Shown piece after piece: positions 18,022 through 25,120 of a stretch of 53,228 nucleotides of DNA; position 1 is the first letter of the stretch; each line of letters opens with the position of its first letter. The notes under the pieces are model-generated. The model saw only the letters and a program-made list of their open reading frames with translations. It was not told where the DNA came from and made no database searches. A program made the translations under genes and the position numbers. This DNA comes from Deltaproteobacteria bacterium (GTDB lineage Bacteria; Desulfobacterota; Deferrisomatia; Deferrisomatales; JACRMM01). The DNA lies in the NCBI GenBank assembly GCA_016214985.1, contig JACRMM010000065.1, forward strand, positions 1 through 53,228, written 5' to 3'.

Positions 18022-18987
18022 CTACCGCCCCCCTAGGGATTCCAGGTCGCGCAGCCGGAGGCGGTTGCGTTCCTCTACGCCTCGGACCAGCAACGAAACC
18101 GCCTCATTAAAGGGGGTCGCGATCCCGAGTCGCTGCCCCTCCCGAACAATCACCTCGTTGAGCGTCCCGATCTCGGTCGGCCTTCCCGCTTCCACGTCCT
18201 GAAGCATCGACACCTTGTTGTCCCGGGTGCTCGCGAACGCCTGGACGGCGAAGGCACCCGGGTCGTCGAGCTCCGAAACGTCGATCCCTTTGGCCCGGGC
18301 GACGGCCCCGAGCTCCGCAGCCAGACCCCGGATGAGCTGTACGGTGGCGCCGTGCTGGACGGCCTGCCCGCCGGTCAGTCCGGTGAGGGCGGCCACACAA
18401 TTGGTCGCCACATTGGCGATCAGCTTCTTCCAGATGACTTGGTTGATGTCGTCGACAGCGTGTACATCGAGCCCGGAGCCGGTGAGCGCCGTAAGAAGTC
18501 GCTCGAAGGCTGGCCGACGAACCGCGTCGAGGGGACCGATCACGAGCAGCGGCCCCAGTCCTCCGACGTAGCGCACCTCGTTCATGCTCACGGGCATTCC
18601 GGAGTGCGCCGTGATCCCTCCGATGACGCGCTCGGGTCCCACGGCCTCCGCGAGCGTCTCTAGGTTGCCCAGGCCGTTCTGCACCGAAAGGACGAGCGTG
18701 TCCGCGCCGATCAGGGGCTGGGCATCGCGGATGGCGGATGCGGTGTGATACCCCTTGACGCACACCATCACCACATCGCAGAGGCCGACCGTCGCCGGCG
18801 CGCTGGTGATCCGAACGGCGGTGTGCACGCGGGACCCGTCCGGCATCTGGACCCACAGGCCCTCGCGTTCGATCAGACGCACCCGCTCGACCAGCACCTC
18901 GATGAGAGAGACGGCGAACCCCTTCTGAGAGAAGAGGCTGCCGAAGATGGAACCCAGCACTCCGGCCCCGACGATGCCGATCTTCAC
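18022..18987 (-). CDS. panE: 2-dehydropantoate 2-reductase family protein
   Basis: NADPH-dependent ketopantoate reductase fold, 321 residues. The N-terminal Rossmann motif is IGIVGAGVLGSIFG, the ApbA N-domain reads through VVMVCVKGYHT and SVQNGLGN, and the C-terminal helical domain includes the active-site region WKKLIANVATN, with the catalytic Lys in WKKL. The usual role is pantothenate synthesis (ketopantoate to pantoate). Many paralogues act on other 2-oxo acids, and co-transcription with a TetR regulator leaves that open. It overlaps the tetR stop codon by 4 bp. Confidence 0.85.
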   Translation of the reverse strand: MKIGIVGAGVLGSIFGSLFSQKGFAVSLIEVLVERVRLIEREGLWVQMPDGSRVHTAVRITSAPATVGLCDVVMVCVKGYHTASAIRDAQPLIGADTLVLSVQNGLGNLETLAEAVGPERVIGGITAHSGMPVSMNEVRYVGGLGPLLVIGPLDAVRRPAFERLLTALTGSGLDVHAVDDINQVIWKKLIANVATNCVAALTGLTGGQAVQHGATVQLIRGLAAELGAVARAKGIDVSELDDPGAFAVQAFASTRDNKVSMLQDVEAGRPTEIGTLNEVIVREGQRLGIATPFNEAVSLLVRGVEERNRLRLRDLESLGGR

Positions 18988-19607
18988 CGGCCGGCTCCCT
19001 CACCGGACGTCGGGTCCGACACCAGGAGGCCGCGGAAGAGGATGGCGACGATCTCGTCGGCCAGCTCTCCCGTGGAGAGCGTCCCGTCCGGCTTGTACCA
19101 CTGATACAACCAGTTGATCTGCCCGAGGATCGCGAAGGCCGAGGTCGCCAGATGGGACCGGCGCACGGTCCCGGCCTCCTGGCAGCGCACCAATACGTCC
19201 TTGTATCGTCGAAAGATCTCGGTCTCTTCGGAACGCACCCGTGCCCGGAGGTCGGCCCGCAGGCTCTTCTTCTCCTCCACCAGGACCTTGATCCCCTCCA
19301 GGTGGGCCTCGAGATAACCGATCTGGAACCGCACCATCGCCTCCAGGACCTGCACGGGATCCCCGGGTCCGCGCGCCGCGTCCACGACGCCCTCGAGGAG
19401 CTGCTGCCCCACCTCTCCGATGATGTGGGAGAGGATCTCCTCTTTGCTCTCGAAGTAATGGTAGATTGTGGCCTTGTTGATCCCTACCCGGGAAGCGAGG
19501 TCCCGCAGGCTGGCCGCCTCGAAGCCCACTTGGTAGAACAGATGAATCGCAGCGTCCAGGATCTGCTGCCGGCGGATCTCCGGCTGCAAGCGGCGTCGTT
19601 CGGACAT
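18984..19607 (-). CDS. TetR-family transcriptional regulator
   Basis: The 207-residue protein has a classic N-terminal TetR helix-turn-helix (ILDAAIHLFYQVGFEAASLRDLASRVGINKATIYHYFESKEEIL) and a helical ligand-binding C-terminal domain typical of fatty-acid or acyl-CoA-responsive members (TetR_C). A short inverted repeat lies 12 bp upstream of its ATG. It is followed without a gap by panE and faces a hotdog thioesterase across 164 bp, so it probably controls itself and perhaps the divergent gene. The ligand is not known. Confidence 0.9.
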   Translation of the reverse strand: MSERRRLQPEIRRQQILDAAIHLFYQVGFEAASLRDLASRVGINKATIYHYFESKEEILSHIIGEVGQQLLEGVVDAARGPGDPVQVLEAMVRFQIGYLEAHLEGIKVLVEEKKSLRADLRARVRSEETEIFRRYKDVLVRCQEAGTVRRSHLATSAFAILGQINWLYQWYKPDGTLSTGELADEIVAILFRGLLVSDPTSGEGAGR

Positions 19608-19618
19608 GGTTCCCTCAT

Positions 19619-19636
19619 CTACCGGTCGTTTGGTAG
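19619..19636. promoter_or_regulatory. Candidate TetR operator
   Basis: CTACCGGTCGTTTGGTAG contains a CTACC/GGTAG inverted repeat with a CG-centred core, 12 bp upstream of the tetR start codon. Related palindromes with ACC...GGT arms are bound by several TetR regulators of lipid metabolism. Binding here is inferred from position. Confidence 0.45.
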
Positions 19637-19771
19637 AACCTAGCGGAATCCAAACGGCGTGTCAAGCGTCTGTTGGGCGACGGTGGGCGAGCGCCGAAGC
19701 CTCGATCGGCGCGCCGCCCGCGGGGAGGCCGAGGAGAGGGAAGCGCAGCGTAGAGAGGAAGATAAGGCGCC

Positions 19772-20197
19772 ATGGACAACTACCGGTTCTACCTTCCCGG
19801 CTACGGCGTGCGAGCCGCTGACATCAACGCTGGGGGCCACGTCTCGGCTACGGCCGTTCTCAACTACTTCCACGACGCCCGCATCGCGTACCTCGAGAGG
19901 CTTGGGGCCTTCTCCGAGTCCGACATCGGAGACGGCCACGGGCTCATCCTCGCCGAGACGCGCGTTCGGCACCGGGCCGAGATGTTCCTGGGGGACGTGT
20001 TGGAGCTCGGAGTCCGGATCAACCAGATGCGGAGCCGGTCGTTCGTGATGGGGTACCGCGTCGAGCGCGCCGGCACGGCGACCGCGGAGGGGACGATCTC
20101 GGTCGTCTGCTTCGACTACCGGCAGCGCCGTCCCGCGCCCGTTCCGGCCGCGTTTCGGGAGGCGGCGGAGCGGTTCGAAGGGGCCTCGTTCCGGTAA
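19772..20197 (+). CDS. Hotdog-fold acyl-CoA thioesterase
   Basis: A 141-residue 4HBT-family enzyme: the signature ADINAGGHVSATAVLNYFHDARIAYLE matches the DxNxxGHV...YF..AR pattern, in which the Asp is usually catalytic. These enzymes hydrolyse acyl-CoA thioesters. It is divergent from tetR-panE with the candidate operator between them, suggesting shared control. The acyl chain specificity cannot be told from sequence. Confidence 0.85.
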   Translation: MDNYRFYLPGYGVRAADINAGGHVSATAVLNYFHDARIAYLERLGAFSESDIGDGHGLILAETRVRHRAEMFLGDVLELGVRINQMRSRSFVMGYRVERAGTATAEGTISVVCFDYRQRRPAPVPAAFREAAERFEGASFR

Positions 20198-20215
20198 GGA
20201 CAGCGACGGAGAGAC

Positions 20216-21127
20216 TCACCACCGCTTGTGCCGCCACAAGGCCAGGAAGACCCCGACCGAAACCGCGGCGAAGCTCATCACAATCCAGAAGGCGAGGGGG
20301 TGGTCTTCCAGCGGGATGTGCACGTTCATCGAAAAGGCGCTCACCACCAGCGTCGGCACCATGATCCCGATGGTGATGATGTTCAGGGTCTTCATGAGGA
20401 CGTTCAGGTTGTTGCTCACGATGGACACCCGAGCGTCCATGAGCCCGGCGAGGATGTTCGAGTAGATCTCCGCCTGCCGATAGCACTGATTATTCTCGAT
20501 GATGATGTCGTCCAAAAACTCTGTCTGCTCCTGGCTCATGTTCATCTTGCGGGCATTGGTGCGAAGCCGCTCGACCAGAACACCATTGGAGTTGATCGCA
20601 TTCAAGAAATATACGAGGCTCTTTTGGAGCACAAAGAGATTCAATAGGTACCGGTTCTCCATCGCCTCACTAATCTTATCTTCAAGAGAGTCCGTGATGA
20701 TTGTGATCACGCGCAGGTGCTCCAGGAAATGGAAGATGGACCGGTAGATCATCCGGAGAACGACGTCTTTGAGGGAGGAGATCCGTGAGAACTGTCGCCC
20801 TTCAAAGAGAGGCACATCCTCGGACAGGACGATGATGACGCGCTCCTCGAAGAGGAAGACTCCCGTCGAAGCCACTTTGAACAAGAACTCGTCCTCGGCC
20901 TTGTAGTGCTTCGGCCGCTTGAAGATGATCGCCACGTGCTCTGGTTCGAACTCGAGCCGCGACACCTCGTCCGGGTCCAGGGCAGAGCTCAGGGTGTGTT
21001 CGTCGAGCTTGAGTTCCTCGACGAGGTACCTCCGCTCGGCCTCGTCGGGGTTGATGTACACCTCGACGGCGCCACCGCTCTCGGAGGGGACGAGCCGACC
21101 ACCCTGGATCCCGAACGCCTTCCGCAT
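20216..21127 (-). CDS. CorA-family divalent cation transporter with atypical GMN motif
   Basis: The 303-residue protein has a large cytoplasmic N-terminal domain, a long stalk helix (about 170-235) and two C-terminal membrane segments, which is the CorA layout. The conserved GMN selectivity motif after the first membrane helix is replaced by SMN (VVSAFSMNVHIP), and the usual MPEL loop is not conserved. It may therefore differ in ion preference or be an efflux-type relative. The ATG at 21127 has GGAGGGG upstream. It is convergent with the thioesterase gene. Confidence 0.85.
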   Translation of the reverse strand: MRKAFGIQGGRLVPSESGGAVEVYINPDEAERRYLVEELKLDEHTLSSALDPDEVSRLEFEPEHVAIIFKRPKHYKAEDEFLFKVASTGVFLFEERVIIVLSEDVPLFEGRQFSRISSLKDVVLRMIYRSIFHFLEHLRVITIITDSLEDKISEAMENRYLLNLFVLQKSLVYFLNAINSNGVLVERLRTNARKMNMSQEQTEFLDDIIIENNQCYRQAEIYSNILAGLMDARVSIVSNNLNVLMKTLNIITIGIMVPTLVVSAFSMNVHIPLEDHPLAFWIVMSFAAVSVGVFLALWRHKRW

Positions 21128-21341
21128 GCCTACGCCCCTCCATGCCGAGCCAAGGGAAACGGCTTCCCCGTCCGTCCGCGGGGCGGGATTCTGAGCCGAC
21201 CTGCGGGAGGTGGCAACTGCATTCCCGCGGGGGCGGCCTCCAAACCCGGCCCGCTCGGGCAGCCGACGCGCGGAGGCGGTCGGCGTCGGTGCGCGGGTCA
21301 TCCAGATGCGCGAGGCCTCTCCTTGACGTCTCCCGCAAGTA

Positions 21342-21845
21342 TCAGCAACTCGAAGCAGGCCGCCCGGGCACATCGAAGGAGAGGACCGTCGCACCGCCCC
21401 CGTCCACCTCGCGCCAACGTCTGACCTCGAAACCGAGCCCAACGACCGCGCACGTCGGCAGGCCGTCGATCGCCCCAGCCGTAAAGAGGCTCGCGAGTTC
21501 CTCCAGGCCCGGGTTGTGTCCCACCAGGAGCACGTCTGTCCACTCGTCGTCGAAAGACCGGACGAGCGCCAAGAGCGTGGGGACGGTGGCGTCGTAGATC
21601 GCGTCCTCCTCCCGAATGGCCGCGACGGGGTGGCCCAAGGCCCGGGCGATCCGCCGCGCGGTGCTCCGGGCCCGCTTCGCCGGGCTCGTGATCACAGCCT
21701 CCGGCCGGACGCCTCGCCCCGCCAGGCGGGAACCCATCTCCGGCGCGTCCTCCTCGCCACGCCGACTCAGGGGCCGATCGAAGTCCCGCCCCGATGAGGC
21801 CTCCCTTTTCGCCTTGCCGTGGCGCACGAGCATCAGTCGTTTCAC
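21342..21845 (-). CDS. sixA: SixA-like phosphohistidine phosphatase
   Basis: A small histidine-phosphatase-superfamily enzyme, 167 residues, with the catalytic RHG at the N terminus (LMLVRHGKAKRE), a second basic site (SPAKRARSTARRIA) and the second catalytic His in LLVGHNPGLEEL. The family removes phosphate from phosphohistidine or small phosphoesters. The GTG start at 21845 has GAGGAGGAG upstream and overlaps the Nudix stop codon as GTGA, placing it last in the leftward polyphosphate gene set. Confidence 0.85.
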   Translation of the reverse strand: MKRLMLVRHGKAKREASSGRDFDRPLSRRGEEDAPEMGSRLAGRGVRPEAVITSPAKRARSTARRIARALGHPVAAIREEDAIYDATVPTLLALVRSFDDEWTDVLLVGHNPGLEELASLFTAGAIDGLPTCAVVGLGFEVRRWREVDGGGATVLSFDVPGRPASSC

Positions 21846-22288
21846 GTCCGCTCCTCCTCTCTGCCCAAGACCTCGCGGAGCCGGGCGACCAGCGCGCGCA
21901 ACTCCGGCTCCCGCAGCGCCTGGACCGCTTCCTCGACCCCGACCCAGCGCCGCCGCCGGTTCGGCTCGGGCCAGCGATCCGAAATCTCCTCCACGTCCAG
22001 GAGGAATACCTCCACAGTGCAGGTCCCGCCCCACTTTTCGTATCGATAGGTCCCGAGCGGCTCCGTGGAGAGGACGCCGCGCACGCCGGCCTCCTCCCAC
22101 GCCTCCTTCTCGGCCGACTCCCCCGGGGTCAGCTTCCTTTCGACGATCCCCTTGGGCACGATCCAGCGGCGGCCGCTTCGGTTGGTGACGAGGAGGACCT
22201 CGAGGCCCTGGTCGCCGCGGCGGATCGGGACCGCTCCCGATTGCCGATACCACCACGCGGGCTTTCTCGAGACGGGCACCTCTACCAC
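21842..22288 (-). CDS. Nudix hydrolase
   Basis: A protein of about 148 residues with a Nudix box (PKGIVERKLTPGESAEKEAWEEAGV); the usual Arg before the EE pair is Lys here, and the WIVPKG lead-in resembles diphosphoinositol/diadenosine polyphosphate hydrolases. It should cleave a nucleoside diphosphate linked to another moiety. The GTG at 22288 overlaps the CYTH gene end; a second GTG at 22279 is equally possible. Its context between CYTH and SixA-like genes suggests a role in phosphate-rich metabolite clean-up. Confidence 0.85.
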   Translation of the reverse strand: MVEVPVSRKPAWWYRQSGAVPIRRGDQGLEVLLVTNRSGRRWIVPKGIVERKLTPGESAEKEAWEEAGVRGVLSTEPLGTYRYEKWGGTCTVEVFLLDVEEISDRWPEPNRRRRWVGVEEAVQALREPELRALVARLREVLGREEERT

Positions 22289-22746
22289 CGGCCAAAGGGG
22301 CGGCGCACGAGGTTCGCGTTGTAGTAGCGGGGATCGTCCGAGACCTCCGGGCCCAGCCACTCCGGAAACTCGACCGGGTCGTCCGCGGAGCGCAGCTCGA
22401 TCTCCGCGACGATGAGTCCCTGGTTCTCCCCAGTGAACTCGTCCACCTCCCACATGCGGCCCCCGTGGGGCACTCGGTAGCGGGTCTTCTCGATAAGGGG
22501 CCGCAGGCACAGGTGGTCGAGCATCTCGCTGGCCTCCTCCGCAGGGATCGGGTACTCGTACTCGGGACGCACGAGCCCCTCGGCCCTGCCCTTGATCGTG
22601 AGGGTCCCGCGCTCGCCGACGACCCGCACCCGCACCGTGCGATCCGGGTCGGCCGCGAGGTACCCCTGGCGGTAGACCTCTCCCTGGGCTCCGGCCCGCC
22701 AGCCCTCGCCCTGAATCAGGAACTTCCGTTCGATCTCGGTTCCCAT
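22282..22746 (-). CDS. CYTH-domain protein (triphosphate tunnel metalloenzyme)
   Basis: A 154-residue single CYTH domain starting with the signature EIERKFL (ExExK), followed by the alternating Arg/Lys and Glu strands that line a triphosphate-binding tunnel (TVRVRV, LTIKGRAEG, EYEYPI, WEVDEFTGENQGLIVAEIEL). Bacterial members commonly hydrolyse inorganic triphosphate and bind polyphosphate-like substrates. It is transcribed with parA, CHAD and ppk genes. The start ATG at 22746 lies 13 bp after the parA-type stop codon. Confidence 0.9.
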   Translation of the reverse strand: MGTEIERKFLIQGEGWRAGAQGEVYRQGYLAADPDRTVRVRVVGERGTLTIKGRAEGLVRPEYEYPIPAEEASEMLDHLCLRPLIEKTRYRVPHGGRMWEVDEFTGENQGLIVAEIELRSADDPVEFPEWLGPEVSDDPRYYNANLVRRPFGRW

Positions 22747-22759
22747 GGTGCCCTCTCTG

Positions 22760-23515
22760 TTATCGGTCGCCGCGGTCGAGGCGGCCCTGGATCTCCCTCC
22801 AGAGGGCAGCGTAGGCCCGGGTTGAGGCACTGCGGGCGGCGTAGCATGCCAACGGCTGCCTCTCCACGCCCATCCGCTCCACGTCGCTCGCGTAGGGGAT
22901 GCGGGTCGTCAGAAGCTCAGGGCGGTCGGCCGGAAGCGCCTCCAGGATCTGTCGGTGGAGCTTCTTTCGGCGGTCCACGAGGGAGAAGAACGGCAGCACG
23001 GCCACCCGGTCGAAGCCGTTGTCCGAGCGAAACGCTAGGATCTGATCGAGGGTTCGGAGTGACAACGTGGTCGGGATGATCGGCACCAGGAGGGCGTCGG
23101 AGGCCCCGAGGACCGCTTCGGACAGGAGGGACACGTTCGGCGGGCAGTCGAGGAGCACGTAGTCGTACTCCCCGGCCAGCGGCTCCAGGAGCCTCGCGAG
23201 CCGGCGTGACGGCTTCTTGGCCTCGTCCAACACGATGTCCATGTGGCGATAGGAGAAGTCTGACGGCAGGAGATCCAGTTGGGGGAAATCGGTGCCGCGG
23301 ATGCGCGCCGCCAGGTCGGCGTTCTTCTTGAGCAGTTTGCGCGTTCCTCCCTTCACCTTGGGCTTGACGCGGAAATAGTAGGTGGCGGCCCCCTGGGGAT
23401 CCAGGTCCCACACCAAGGTTCGGGCGCCTTCCTGCGCCGCCAGATACGAGAGGTTCACCGCAGCAGCGGTCTTGCCGACCCCTCCTTTGCTGTTGTAGAC
23501 GGCCAGGACCTTCAT
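22760..23515 (-). CDS. ParA-family ATPase
   Basis: A 251-residue single-domain ParA/MinD-type ATPase: deviant Walker A KGGVGKT at 10-16 with the signature Lys at 10, Walker A' region WDLDPQG and Walker B YVLLDCPP. It has no N-terminal helix-turn-helix, and no parB is nearby. Basic residues near RRKKLHR could contact DNA non-specifically. Such orphan ParAs position large cargos on the nucleoid using a partner encoded next door. Its neighbours are CHAD (4-bp overlap upstream) and CYTH genes beside ppk, so a polyphosphate-granule cargo is inferred. Confidence 0.92.
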   Translation of the reverse strand: MKVLAVYNSKGGVGKTAAAVNLSYLAAQEGARTLVWDLDPQGAATYYFRVKPKVKGGTRKLLKKNADLAARIRGTDFPQLDLLPSDFSYRHMDIVLDEAKKPSRRLARLLEPLAGEYDYVLLDCPPNVSLLSEAVLGASDALLVPIIPTTLSLRTLDQILAFRSDNGFDRVAVLPFFSLVDRRKKLHRQILEALPADRPELLTTRIPYASDVERMGVERQPLACYAARSASTRAYAALWREIQGRLDRGDR

Positions 23516-25083
23516 GCGGCGCTTCCTTCCTCGGGAGGACCCGATCGGAACAGGCGGTCGAACCGCGCTCGGTTGACGGGGTCGTCGAACGCCCGGAACG
23601 CTTTGGCGAACTCCCGGCGCACCTCGCCCTGGCGCCCCCCAAGCTTCTCCACCAGCATCCCCATGGACAGAAGGGTCTCGGCCCCCGCGGTCCCCTCGGC
23701 CTCCATCTCCCGGGCCCAGGATCGCAGCGCCTCGGCCTGGACTTGCAGGTCCTGGAATTCACCGAGGTTGTCCTGGAGCCCCTTGAGCGCCTCGACCAGG
23801 GCACGGAGGTCCGCAGAAGGGTAGAGGCCCTGGAAGAACTCCATCACGTAGCGGAGCTTCTTGCACGTCTTTCGCAGCTCGTGAAACTCCTCCGGGGGGG
23901 AGGGGTCGCCGAGGCTCCTTCCCTCCTTGAGCGCCCGGCGAAGCACCTTGCGGATCCGCTCGTCCGCGACCGGTCGAATGGGCCGGCTCCCGGTAGACGC
24001 CTCCGTCGACGGCGCTTTCAGGAACGCGCGCCAGTCTCGGAGCAGCTTCCGGTACCGCCGGCTGGCCATCTCGCGGGCCAGGGCCTCCTGCGCCCGGCGC
24101 TGGCGGGCCTCGAGAAACGCTCGCAGGGGCTCCAGATCGCTCCGGACCGTCGCCGGCAGGGCCTGCCGATACCGGGGGAAGTCGAGCAGGTGCACATCGA
24201 GATCCCGGGTTGGGGTGGTTACAGCCCCCAACCACGCAAACTCCCGGCGAAACTGCTCCACGGCGCCCGGAGGCAGTACGGCTTTGAGCTGCCCCAGCGC
24301 CGACCGCGTCCGGCGTACGGCCACCCGGAAGTCGTGGAGGAACTCCGAATCCACGCCGGCCCGGGTGCCGACCTCATTGTCCTCCAGGGCTTCGAGCAGC
24401 CGGAGGAGAACGAGTCGGGCGGCCGCGGCCGCAGGCATCTGGGCATCGAGATCGACGCGAATCTTGGTGGAGTGGTCCGAGGGCGCCACTCCCAGCTCCG
24501 CGAGCGCCGCCTCCAGCACGTCAGCGCCGACGCTTTCGAGCGACAGAGCCCGCCCGAGCGCTTCCCTCACTTCGCGCAGGACCTTGTCGTACCCCCTCAC
24601 CGGCTGCACCCGGACCCGCGGCGCCAAGGGCACGGCGGTCGTCTGTCCGGGCGCGCCCGTCTCATGCTCCTCGGAGAATACGCGGCAGACGATCTTGCCG
24701 TCGCCGTCGAGCACCTCCAGCCCCTCGCTGCGGCTGCGAACCCACGCCACCGGCAGGAGGGCACGCATCTCGACGACAGCCTCCAGGTGCGCACGAAATG
24801 GGCCTTCGGGGAGGTCCCAGGCGAAGCGGGGCACCGCCGCGGTCAAGCGGCGGAGCGCCTCACCGCGCAGCCAGCGCCACGCCAGACGGGCCTCCCCGTC
24901 CCCCTCCCGCGCCTCGAGGGCGAACCCCTGACGAAAGAGCCTCCAGTCGAAGGTGTCGAGAAAGACCCGTCGTGCCTCCGCCGGAGGCATTCGCCGGAGC
25001 CGCCCTGCAGCAGCCAGGGCCCGAGCCAGGTCCTGGGGGCCGACGGATGCGGGCCGGTGGTACTCCAGGGGATCGTCGGTCAC
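23512..25083 (-). CDS. CHAD-domain protein with degenerate CYTH-like N-terminal half
   Basis: The 523-residue protein has a C-terminal CHAD domain (about 215-500) with the conserved His/Arg helices EFLHDFRVAVRRTRS and EEFHELRKTCKKLRYVMEFF. CHAD helical bundles bind polyphosphate through basic grooves, and proteins carrying them localise to polyphosphate granules. The N-terminal 200 residues resemble a CYTH barrel (FLDTFDWRLFRQGFALEAR) but lack the ExExK motif, so this part is probably catalytically dead. GTG start at 25083, 37 bp after ppk; its end overlaps the ParA gene by 4 bp. Confidence 0.92.
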   Translation of the reverse strand: MTDDPLEYHRPASVGPQDLARALAAAGRLRRMPPAEARRVFLDTFDWRLFRQGFALEAREGDGEARLAWRWLRGEALRRLTAAVPRFAWDLPEGPFRAHLEAVVEMRALLPVAWVRSRSEGLEVLDGDGKIVCRVFSEEHETGAPGQTTAVPLAPRVRVQPVRGYDKVLREVREALGRALSLESVGADVLEAALAELGVAPSDHSTKIRVDLDAQMPAAAAARLVLLRLLEALEDNEVGTRAGVDSEFLHDFRVAVRRTRSALGQLKAVLPPGAVEQFRREFAWLGAVTTPTRDLDVHLLDFPRYRQALPATVRSDLEPLRAFLEARQRRAQEALAREMASRRYRKLLRDWRAFLKAPSTEASTGSRPIRPVADERIRKVLRRALKEGRSLGDPSPPEEFHELRKTCKKLRYVMEFFQGLYPSADLRALVEALKGLQDNLGEFQDLQVQAEALRSWAREMEAEGTAGAETLLSMGMLVEKLGGRQGEVRREFAKAFRAFDDPVNRARFDRLFRSGPPEEGSAA

Positions 25084-25120
25084 GGGTCTGGCACCGTTTG
25101 CTGAGTGAGGGGGGGCCGGT

